From the NCBI RefSeq assembly GCF_011044495.1, contig NZ_CP049143.1, positions 3,410,001-3,474,000 of the forward strand: a DNA stretch of 64,000 nt. The letters are read 5' to 3'. Of the stretch, positions 41,549 through 48,888 are shown piece by piece (the stretch's first letter is position 1; each line of letters starts with the position of its first letter). Both the position numbers and the translations under genes were made by a program. This stretch comes from Roseimicrobium sp. ORNL1 (lineage in GTDB: Bacteria > Verrucomicrobiota > Verrucomicrobiia > Verrucomicrobiales > Verrucomicrobiaceae). The notes below the pieces were generated by a model. It was given only the letters and a program-made list of their open reading frames with translations, was not told the DNA's origin and searched no databases.

Positions 41549-42382
41549 TCAAGCCACATGCTCCTGGTAGGCCTTGGCGATCAGCTTCAGGTATTCCCCC
41601 TGGTCCATGTCCCAGTAGCGGGTGGAGAAGATCTCCACCTCGTTGTGCCCGCTGAAGCCTGAGGCTTCCACCCAGCCCTTGATCTTGCGAATGGGGATGC
41701 AGCCTTCACCCATCAGCCCACGGTCGTTCAAGATATCCGTGGTGGGTGTCTTCCAGTCACACACGTGGAAGGCGAAGAGGCGCTCCTTCTCAGCAGTGAC
41801 TTTGATATTCGCCTCCAGGGCGTCATCCCACCAGACATGATAGACATCGACCGCGATGCCGAGTCCTTCAGGGGAGCCGAGCGCATCGCACACATCATTT
41901 GCCTGCTTCGTGGTATTGATGGCCGAGCGATCATCCGCGTACATGGGATGCAGCGGTTCAATGGCCAGCTTCACCCCGGCTTTTGTAGCGAAGGGCAGCA
42001 CGGCGGCGATGCCATCCGCGATTTGCTTGCGCGACTCCTCCAGCGGCTGACCGGGGACGGCGCCGCAGACCAGCACAATCAGTGGAGCGCCCAGTGCCTG
42101 CGCTTCCTCAATGGCTCGCATGTTATCCTCGATGGCAGCTTGCCTCCGCGATGGGGACGGCGCGGGAAAGAAGCCACCACGACACAGGCTCACGATCTCC
42201 AGTCCGGCATCGCGCAGCATGGCGCCGGCCTTCTTGGGATCCTGGCCTTGCAGGTGCTGGCGCCACACGGTGATGCCTGTGGCTCCCACCGTGGGGTAAT
42301 GTTTCGCGCAGTCCTCCAGGGACCACGGCTTGGTCGTCATGGTGTGAATGCAGAAGCGGGGCAGCGGTGTGGACGGCTTCAT
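41549..42382 (-). CDS. Sugar-phosphate isomerase/epimerase (TIM barrel, AP-endonuclease-2 type)
   Basis: 277 aa. Xylose-isomerase-like TIM barrel: EIVSLCRGGFFPA, QALGAPLIVLVCGAVPG, KLAIEPLHPMYADDRSAINT, GIAVDVYHVWWDD, FAFHVCDWKTP, GHNEVEIFSTRYW. The Glu, Asp, His and Glu metal ligands are recognisable. Such proteins isomerise or dehydrate keto-sugars or inososes. It is the first gene of the minus-strand sugar cluster, divergent from the AraC regulator across a 113-nt region with a likely shared control site. Confidence 0.83.
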   Translation of the reverse strand: MKPSTPLPRFCIHTMTTKPWSLEDCAKHYPTVGATGITVWRQHLQGQDPKKAGAMLRDAGLEIVSLCRGGFFPAPSPSRRQAAIEDNMRAIEEAQALGAPLIVLVCGAVPGQPLEESRKQIADGIAAVLPFATKAGVKLAIEPLHPMYADDRSAINTTKQANDVCDALGSPEGLGIAVDVYHVWWDDALEANIKVTAEKERLFAFHVCDWKTPTTDILNDRGLMGEGCIPIRKIKGWVEASGFSGHNEVEIFSTRYWDMDQGEYLKLIAKAYQEHVA

Positions 42383-42438
42383 GATGCAGCAAGCTTAACG
42401 GACCGCCTGTAGAACGCGATCATCCTCAGTAGCACAAA

Positions 42439-42468
42439 TTCGACATCCCGATTCCTCCGTGCTATAGC
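42439..42468 (+). promoter_or_regulatory. Promoter candidate and dyad upstream of the AraC gene
   Basis: TTCGAC (42439-42444), 18-nt spacer, TATAGC (42463-42468): a moderate sigma-70-type match. A dyad TAGCAC...GTGCTA with its left half starting at about 42430 brackets the -35 element, which could bind the regulator. No experimental support. Confidence 0.4.
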
Positions 42469-42495
42469 ATTCCAGAGCCCCAGCCACGCCTCCGT

Positions 42496-43329
42496 ATGAA
42501 GAACTACCGTCCGCTGCTCATTCAGGACCTCAATCTCCAGATGCCGGGACTCAAGATCCTGCGCCTGCGCCTGAACCGGCATCTCCCTGAGGCCCGCTGG
42601 AATGAGCACTCGCACGAGCATGACCAGGTGCTCATCTACCTGAATGGTCGCGGCCAGCAACGGGTGGAGGGGACGCTTTTCACCGCAGGGCCCGGTACGG
42701 TGATTCACATTCCTCCGGGCAAGCCCCATGCCTTTGAGCAGCATGCTACCCGCCCTCCGCTGTGTCTTGTGCTGGACGTCGAAATGGGCACCGGGCGTGG
42801 CGTGTCTCACACCTGTGACCAGCTCACGGCGGATCAACTTGCAGAAACCAAGGCACGTCTCAGCACTCTCTTCCGCCACCAACAGATCGAGCGGCGTGAG
42901 ATGAGCTTCCGTGTGGCAGCGGTCGTGCTGGACGTACTAGACATGGCACTCAAGGCCATCGGCTGGCTCACCCCAGTGAATCGCTTCAGCACGTCGCGAC
43001 ACTTCTCCATCTCGAAGCGTGTGGAGCGCCTGCTGGAGTCCAAGGACGGCGCGGAAGTGACTCTGGAGGAGATCTCCAAGCACACTGGCTATCAACACGA
43101 TCACCTCAATCGCCTCCTGCGCACTGAGTGTGGTCTCACCCTGGGACAACTCCGCTCCCGCACGCGCCTGAAGCGCGCCGTGGCCCTGCTGGCCGAGGAC
43201 CTGACCATTCAGGAAGTGGGTGAGAAGATCGGCATCCTCGACGCGAACTACTTCGCACGCTGGTTCCGCCAACAAACCGGCGTGAGCCCCAGCGAGTGGA
43301 AGCGAAATCCTCGCGAGCTGGGGGCGTAG
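42496..43329 (+). CDS. AraC-family regulator with N-terminal cupin
   Basis: 277 aa. Residues 30-100 form a cupin ligand-binding domain (WNEHSHEHDQVLIYLNGRGQ, GTVIHIPPGKPHAFEQH). Residues about 170-270 hold two AraC HTH motifs (VTLEEISKHTGYQHDHLNRL and IQEVGEKIGILDANYFARWF), ending RQQTGVSPSEWKRN. It likely senses a sugar and controls the divergent TIM-barrel / DUF4279 / oxidoreductase cluster. No other regulator sits in this cluster. Confidence 0.9.
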   Translation: MKNYRPLLIQDLNLQMPGLKILRLRLNRHLPEARWNEHSHEHDQVLIYLNGRGQQRVEGTLFTAGPGTVIHIPPGKPHAFEQHATRPPLCLVLDVEMGTGRGVSHTCDQLTADQLAETKARLSTLFRHQQIERREMSFRVAAVVLDVLDMALKAIGWLTPVNRFSTSRHFSISKRVERLLESKDGAEVTLEEISKHTGYQHDHLNRLLRTECGLTLGQLRSRTRLKRAVALLAEDLTIQEVGEKIGILDANYFARWFRQQTGVSPSEWKRNPRELGA

Positions 43330-43423
43330 GTCGTTTTGGAGACGGAGTGTGGAACTGTTCCTTCCACTTGCGTCATACCCATGGCTTTGCCAACGGTACG
43401 GTTCCTTCCCACACCCAGATTTG

Positions 43424-45172
43424 ATGCACCACATCACAAGTAGCAACTGCGACACGACCGGCAACAGCCTTCCGGATGCTGTGCGGCAGTTGCGCCGTGA
43501 TGTTCTGTGGGCCGCCAGCCGTGAGAAGCAAGTGACCACGCACGTGGATCTGCAGTCCGATGCCTTCGATCACGAGGTGAGGGGATTTCATCTGCTGGAA
43601 GCACTGCCGGATGGAAGGTGCTTCCGCTGGATGAGCTCATACGCGGACTTCCTGCTCAAGGTGAGCGCACCTTCGCTCGCCATCGAAATCCGTAGCGGTG
43701 TGGCAAAAAATGAGCTCACCGTGCTCATCCAGGGCAACGAGGTGAAGTCGCTGCCGCTTACCTTTGATTGGCAGTCCGCTGAAATCGATCTCCTGCCCTA
43801 TGCGGGCAGGGAAGTCCGGGTGGAACTGCGCACCAGCTGCGTGGTGGCGGCTCCTGGTGACCCTCGCGAGCTTTCTGTCCAGGTCGCCCGGCTCACCACG
43901 GGAGGGCAGGGGAGTATTCGCGCGGTAGACGACGATGGAGTAGCGAAGCAGAAAAGCCCCCAGCAGAGAGCAGGCTGGTGTCATCCTCCGCTTCCGGAAC
44001 TGCCGACCTTTTCCCGTGAGGTGTTCGAGCGTGTAAGCACTGCATCCGCTCCTGGATCGCCTGCGCCTTCTTCGGTGCTGCTGGCCGTGAAGTTCTTCCG
44101 TCCCTTCGACCCAACCAGTGAAGAGATGCTTTCCATGGCCTCGCTGCTGCGGCAATCCGGCCTGCGAGTACACTTGGTCGCTGAGCAGGTGCACGAGTCC
44201 TTTCTCCCTCACATTTCTTCCGTGGAGAAAATCGCAACGCAGGTACGCGAGGAGAACAGCATTCTCATTCTCCACCACGGCACTTCGTGGGACTACGGGA
44301 AGCGGCTCATGCAGCACAGCCGGGCACGGATCAAGATGCTCCGGTACCACAATGTCTCGAAGTCAGAGACGTTCTTAAAATATCCGGCCGGCTATCTTGA
44401 GCCGACCATTGCAGGCCGTTTCGAGACGACAGATCTCATCCCGCACGCCACCCATCTCACCGCACCCGCGTTTTCAGCTCTGGGAGATCTGCTCGCCTGT
44501 GGTGCGCCTCCGGAGAAGCTACTGCACTTGCCGTTTCTTCATGATTTGGAGAAACTTGATGGAGAGCAATCGGGAGCCGTTCCCGCGGAACTGCGCAACA
44601 GCCGTGCATCCCTGAAGATGCTGGTGCTGGGTCGTCAGCTACCCTCCAAGGGGCTGCATCATTGCCTGCTGGCTCTCGCGCACTACCGCCGCATTTACGG
44701 TGATGGTATCAGCATGCATTTCGTGGGATCGCGGAATGCGCTGCATGGCCGCTACATCCAGGAGTTGGAACTGCTGGTGGAGGAGCACGCTCTCGCAGGC
44801 ATGGTGACCTTCACTTCAGAAGTGAACCGCACCGGGGTGGCATCGTGGCTGCGGCACTGCGACGCCTTGCTCACCATGAGCGAGTCCGAAGCGGCGTGCA
44901 TTCCCATCTTTGAGGCAGGCTGGTTCGGCAAGCCCATCCTGGGATATCAGTGCGGCGGCAAGACGGAGCACGCCGGACCGGGGCAGCTTCTGTTTGAGTC
45001 GCTCGATCCCGCGCTTCACGCGGAAGCATGGCACAGACTGGTCCAGGAGCCGGAGTTGCGCACCACACTCGGCGCCCTCGCAAGACAACACGTCCGTCAG
45101 CACTTCAGCACCGCGAAGATTCACGCGCGCTTCCTGGAAGTGATCCGACTGATGTCGACGGAGAGAGCCTAG
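43424..45172 (+). CDS. Glycosyltransferase family 4-like protein
   Basis: 582 aa. The N-terminal 200 residues form a separate module (DHEVRGFHLLEALPDGRCFR, then GVAKNELTVLIQGNEVKSLP) resembling a beta-rich carbohydrate-binding or accessory domain that I cannot name. From about residue 210 it shows a two-domain GT-B fold: FFRPFDPTSEEMLSMASLLR, ILHHGTSWDYGKRLMQHS, SLKMLVLGRQLPSKGLHHCL and the acceptor-site element TMSESEAACIPIFEAGWFGK. The nucleotide-sugar and acceptor are unknown. The ATG at 43424 was preferred over 43349. It stands between AraC and the convergent PIG-L-like gene. Confidence 0.78.
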   Translation: MHHITSSNCDTTGNSLPDAVRQLRRDVLWAASREKQVTTHVDLQSDAFDHEVRGFHLLEALPDGRCFRWMSSYADFLLKVSAPSLAIEIRSGVAKNELTVLIQGNEVKSLPLTFDWQSAEIDLLPYAGREVRVELRTSCVVAAPGDPRELSVQVARLTTGGQGSIRAVDDDGVAKQKSPQQRAGWCHPPLPELPTFSREVFERVSTASAPGSPAPSSVLLAVKFFRPFDPTSEEMLSMASLLRQSGLRVHLVAEQVHESFLPHISSVEKIATQVREENSILILHHGTSWDYGKRLMQHSRARIKMLRYHNVSKSETFLKYPAGYLEPTIAGRFETTDLIPHATHLTAPAFSALGDLLACGAPPEKLLHLPFLHDLEKLDGEQSGAVPAELRNSRASLKMLVLGRQLPSKGLHHCLLALAHYRRIYGDGISMHFVGSRNALHGRYIQELELLVEEHALAGMVTFTSEVNRTGVASWLRHCDALLTMSESEAACIPIFEAGWFGKPILGYQCGGKTEHAGPGQLLFESLDPALHAEAWHRLVQEPELRTTLGALARQHVRQHFSTAKIHARFLEVIRLMSTERA

Positions 45173-45193
45173 ACGCGGAACAATGGCGACGCG

Positions 45194-45994
45194 TTACGCG
45201 GCGCGACTGAGCAATCCCTCCGCCACGGGGCGGAAATGACCGTCGAGCGTAATGGCTTCACGAATCGCCCCTTCCTCCAGCAGCAGATTCGCGCGCCATT
45301 CGTAGCGCAGCACGTAGGCTGCACCCGGTTCGCGCATCCCACTGGCAGGAGTCGTGCCGAGGACTTCATGCCCCAGGTGATCACGAGAGAGATCCGTGAG
45401 TGCGGTGCCGAACTGTTCCGCCAGGATGGTGTACACCCCGTCACGAGCTGCGACCTTGGCCTCAAGCTCGGCTTCGTTCAGCGCATGCACCTTTGCCTCG
45501 TCCTCCAACGCCTCAGGCAGCCGCTGCACCAGATACGTCTCTGTTGCGGCGGCACCGGCTTCGGTGGCGGGAACCTGGTGTACCAGCGGAACCTCGTAGT
45601 GCGTCCATCCCTCCAGGCCCATGAGCGCGGAGCGCGTGATGGGAATCGCCAGATCATGCACGGGATTGTAGAACTCCATCGCATCTGAACACACGCAGGC
45701 GGGTCCTTTCTCCTTGAGGATCTCACGCACCTGATCTGCCACGCCTTGGAAGTAGGCCACATCGCGCTGGAGCAGCCGGTCATAGAACTCCTTCTCCGCG
45801 TGGTTGAGAAACACCGCACGGTCGAGGAGGCCGATTCTCGACAGTCCCTGACGCGTCTGCTCCACCCGGTCTTCACCGCCACCGTCCGTCAGAAAAATCA
45901 TCCAGGGCTTCGTGCGCTGGACCAGCCCGTAGACTGCCAGTTCGTGATTGGGATGACTGAAAACGAAAACCGTGGGAGAAGGGAGGGATGACAC
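45194..45994 (-). CDS. PIG-L/LmbE-like protein (probable de-N-acetylase fold)
   Basis: 266 aa beginning with a GTG codon. VFVFSHPNHELAVYGLVQ near residue 9 resembles the A-H-P-D-D-E metal motif of PIG-L/LmbE enzymes but has SHPNHE, and MIFLTDGGGEDR follows where the family has a T-D-G turn. A second motif NPVHDLAIPITRSAL (residues about 110-124) matches the downstream H-x-x-(H/A) element. If active it would remove an acetyl group from an amino sugar or glycoside; the altered first motif makes this uncertain. It lies 119 nt downstream of the GntR-linked hydrolase-like gene. Confidence 0.5.
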   Translation of the reverse strand: MSSLPSPTVFVFSHPNHELAVYGLVQRTKPWMIFLTDGGGEDRVEQTRQGLSRIGLLDRAVFLNHAEKEFYDRLLQRDVAYFQGVADQVREILKEKGPACVCSDAMEFYNPVHDLAIPITRSALMGLEGWTHYEVPLVHQVPATEAGAAATETYLVQRLPEALEDEAKVHALNEAELEAKVAARDGVYTILAEQFGTALTDLSRDHLGHEVLGTTPASGMREPGAAYVLRYEWRANLLLEEGAIREAITLDGHFRPVAEGLLSRAA

Positions 45995-46113
45995 CTGAGA
46001 GACGGGGTGAAGATTTCTTCAATAGCGTCGCAATGGTTCAAAAAGTCAATCATCCGCATGGGGACAAAAGACTCACGCCGCGACGTCCATCCCGGTGAAG
46101 GCAGGTGCAGCAA

Positions 46114-47703
46114 CTAGGGTGCCCCTTCCTTCGCACTTCCCACGTACAGCGCATACACACTCGCCTTGCTGTTCGCCGGGAAATTCACCCGCAGAGCCAC
46201 CGCCTTGCCCTTGGGGAGCTCACTGCTCTTCAGCTTCGGCCAGGTGACAGCACCGCGCAGCGATTCCGTGGAGATGACCGCTGCGTTTTCACCCGAGTAG
46301 TCGGGTAGGGGACGGTCGAGATCATCGAGCAACTCAATTGTCACAGGCGACTCCCGCGTCACGCCTGCCACATTGATGTGCACCGGCTGCGCTTCATCTG
46401 AGGCTGCGAGGGCCTTGGTCACGAAGTGCGCCGCAGTCGCGGGCACATGCTGGGTGAAATAGCCAAACCCATCCCGACGCCAGGTCGCGAGGCCGATCTC
46501 CATGTTGCGGAACTGGCCTTCACTGTCCCAGTGGGAGTACCACACATAGGTCTTGTCACCCACGTTGGCAAAGGCATGACCCTGCAGCAGCGAGATGCAG
46601 TCCCAGTCCTTGCCTTCTTCACCACGGGGAATCATCGCGAAGTCCGTGACCGGCTCGCGGAATTTCACGCCGTCATTGCTCACGACCATGCCGAGGCTCA
46701 TGCGCAGGCCCCAGAAGTAGTTCTTGTCCTTGGGACGCTCCTTCGGTCCGTGCTGCCACATGCCGTAGAAGCCCACGAGCACATTGCCGCGATTCCAGAT
46801 GCCCGCGCCCATGTGGGTCTGCGAGCCCTCCAGCGGCTTCTCATTCGTGATGTACTGGATGGGTCGCATGAAGGACGTGGCCTTTGCTTGGGACCAATGG
46901 TCGAAGTCGGGAGAGCGATAAGCGAGCATCACGCGGCCAATGTCCTTGCCGTCCATGTGCCAGACCCATGGCGAGATGAGCTGGCCGGTGGCATAGTAGA
47001 ACTTGCCGAAGCGATAGAGCCCGCTCACCTCGAAGCGTTCGCCCGCGCTGTTCATGGGGCGGTCACCTACTACTTTCCATGTCAGACCATCCGCACTGGT
47101 CGCACAGATGAAAGCTCCCCAGCGCGATTCATTCGGACCAATCGGCGTGCGTCCACCGCGCACGTCCTCAAAGGGCGGATGGGCGATATACGCGCACTTG
47201 TAGCGCCTCTCGGGATTCGGGTCTTCCGGTTCATACAACACCGTGAGGAAGTCATTCACCCGCGTGAGGGAATACGGATCACCTTCCACGAGGCAGATGT
47301 TGTTCTTCTTGTTTCCGTTGAGCTCCACCAGGTTGAGCTCAGGTTTCGTCCAGTGAACGCCATCCGTGCTCTCTGCGTAGCACATGGGCCGCCACCATCC
47401 CGGTGCCTGGTACTTCTCAATCTTCCGCTGCATCATGCCGAGGTACCACATGCGGAATTTCTTCCCGTCATGCATCACGGTTCCATACAGGACGGCATGG
47501 CCAAAGTCGGGCGAACCCTCCGGACCACAACGCAGCACCGGGTTCTCCGGGTGCTTTTCACCCTGCACCAGATTCACATGCAGGTTGTGCCTCCAGGGAA
47601 TCGACTCGTCGTCGAAGGGAAAGAGCACCTGTTCATCAGCGTGTGCCGTGTGCAGCGCGCCGGCCGTGAACAGCAGACAGAGCAGGGAGGAGAGGCGTGT
47701 CAT
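46114..47703 (-). CDS. Secreted glycoside-hydrolase-like propeller protein
   Basis: 529 aa with a signal peptide (LSSLLCLLFTAGALHTAHA). Repeated S-x-D-G-x-x-W-type boxes (ESTDGVHWTKPEL, TSADGLTWKVVGD, VSNDGVKFREPVTD) and blade strands such as GKKFRMWYLGMM indicate a five-bladed GH32/43/62/68 or sialidase-like propeller. The C-terminal 100 residues form a beta-sandwich (VTIELLDDLDRPLPDYSGEN). A catalytic triad cannot be assigned. It follows the GntR gene by 105 nt on the same strand, so that regulator likely controls it. Confidence 0.72.
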   Translation of the reverse strand: MTRLSSLLCLLFTAGALHTAHADEQVLFPFDDESIPWRHNLHVNLVQGEKHPENPVLRCGPEGSPDFGHAVLYGTVMHDGKKFRMWYLGMMQRKIEKYQAPGWWRPMCYAESTDGVHWTKPELNLVELNGNKKNNICLVEGDPYSLTRVNDFLTVLYEPEDPNPERRYKCAYIAHPPFEDVRGGRTPIGPNESRWGAFICATSADGLTWKVVGDRPMNSAGERFEVSGLYRFGKFYYATGQLISPWVWHMDGKDIGRVMLAYRSPDFDHWSQAKATSFMRPIQYITNEKPLEGSQTHMGAGIWNRGNVLVGFYGMWQHGPKERPKDKNYFWGLRMSLGMVVSNDGVKFREPVTDFAMIPRGEEGKDWDCISLLQGHAFANVGDKTYVWYSHWDSEGQFRNMEIGLATWRRDGFGYFTQHVPATAAHFVTKALAASDEAQPVHINVAGVTRESPVTIELLDDLDRPLPDYSGENAAVISTESLRGAVTWPKLKSSELPKGKAVALRVNFPANSKASVYALYVGSAKEGAP

Positions 47704-47808
47704 TTGTGTTGGCTTTCTAAGGTGGTGGTGGTGTTCTCGGAAAGTTTTGCCATGTGGTGGAAATTCCAATCTCCCGCGAGGTCCGCGCTGACTGGGGGAA
47801 TGGCGTGG

Positions 47809-48594
47809 CTATCGTTTCGGGGCCGTACGTGTTCGTGGTGCCTTCTTGGCAACAGCGCTCGCACGCTTGGGCCTGGCTGCGGCTTTATTGGACGTTCGTT
47901 CTGACATCGGCGGTTTGCGGTGGGGATCCAGATGCCCCTCCATGATCCGCTCCGCCTGCGCCACATGTCCCCGGCGCAGTGCAGTCACGATCTGCCGGTG
48001 CTCATCAAGTGTGCGCTTCGCCACGGCCGCATCATGCCGGTAGCGCTGGCGCACATCGCGGAAGAACTCCTCCAGCAGCCTGCCGAACTGGATGAGAAAG
48101 CGATTGTGACTGGCTCCCAGCAGTGCCTGATGAAAGGCCGCGTCACTCTCGGTGGGTGCGAATCCCTGCGCATGGTCATGCTCCATCTGCGCATTCGCCT
48201 CTTCCATCCGTTGGAAATCTTCATCCGTGGCATTCGCTGCGGCGAGGCGCAGCACCCCCAGTTCGATGGTACGCCGCGCCTCGTACATCTCGATGGCATC
48301 CTCATCCGTGCGCAGCCACAGGGCCTGGGTCACTTCCCCCAGCAGGGAGAGATCCACCGCCTGGATGACGGAGCCACGCTTCGGTCGACGCTCCAGGGCG
48401 CCAATCATCTCCAGAGACTTCAGTGCCTCACGCACCGTGTTGCGACCTACGCGGAGGTCATGCGCCAGCTCACGCTCCGTGGGGAGCTTGTCCTCGGGGC
48501 CGAGGCCTCGCGAGGAGATGTTCTCCAGCAGGCTGCGCAGCACCTGACGGCTCAGAGGTTGATACTCCACAGGCTTGGGCTTCTTCATCACCAT
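47809..48594 (-). CDS. GntR-family (FadR/FCD) transcriptional regulator
   Basis: 261 aa. HTH LPTERELAHDLRVGRNTVRE followed by LKSLEMIGALERRPKRGSVI, then an FCD domain (YEARRTIELGVLRLAAANAT, FAPTESDAAFHQALLGASHN, DEHRQIVTALRRGHVAQAER). The C-terminus (residues about 225-261) is a Lys/Arg/Ala-rich tail, KRASAVAKKAPRTRT, unusual for the family and possibly DNA-binding. A TNGTNNNACNA site lies 17 nt upstream. The downstream gene on this strand is the propeller hydrolase. Confidence 0.87.
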   Translation of the reverse strand: MVMKKPKPVEYQPLSRQVLRSLLENISSRGLGPEDKLPTERELAHDLRVGRNTVREALKSLEMIGALERRPKRGSVIQAVDLSLLGEVTQALWLRTDEDAIEMYEARRTIELGVLRLAAANATDEDFQRMEEANAQMEHDHAQGFAPTESDAAFHQALLGASHNRFLIQFGRLLEEFFRDVRQRYRHDAAVAKRTLDEHRQIVTALRRGHVAQAERIMEGHLDPHRKPPMSERTSNKAAARPKRASAVAKKAPRTRTAPKR

Positions 48595-48610
48595 GGCCAG
48601 AAGTACATTA

Positions 48611-48621
48611 GTAGGACCAAA
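48611..48621. promoter_or_regulatory. FadR-type GntR operator
   Basis: TAGTAGGACCA fits the TNGTNNNACNA consensus of FCD-type GntR operators exactly. It is 17 nt upstream of the start codon of the GntR gene, consistent with autorepression. Confidence 0.5.
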
Positions 48622-48888
48622 GAACTTTCATCAATGTTTGGACTTCAGGAGGTCGCCGTCATCTGCGGCGCTCAACTGCAGAGTCGTCTCGTGACCTTGC
48701 CCCGAGCTTGCAGGCGTGATTAAATCCTGCGGTGTTCCACCTTGCACGAAGCGCTTTGGAGTGCGTGTGCGAAGCACCGCTTTTGCAAGCGTGTAACGTC
48801 CAGTAATCCCCCTGAGCTCAGCAGAGGCTTTCCTTTGCTTTGGAGGATTCACGGTGCCCCTCACCGATGAACTCACGAGACGCGCATC
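48622..48888. other. Gene-free 267-nt spacer, possible degenerate dispersed repeat
   Basis: No convincing gene. An 81-codon open frame on the minus strand has an atypical, polar composition. The segment with GAAGCGCTTTGGAGTGCG and CGTCTCGTGACCTTGCCCC resembles intergenic sequence that I recall as repeated in Verrucomicrobiaceae genomes, but I cannot confirm that here. No second copy exists in the window. Confidence 0.3.

Noticed and set aside
48631-48876. 81-codon minus-strand frame between the PSD1 and GntR genes
   Set aside because: The composition is unlike the neighbours, there is no ribosome site, and the sequence looks like intergenic repeat.
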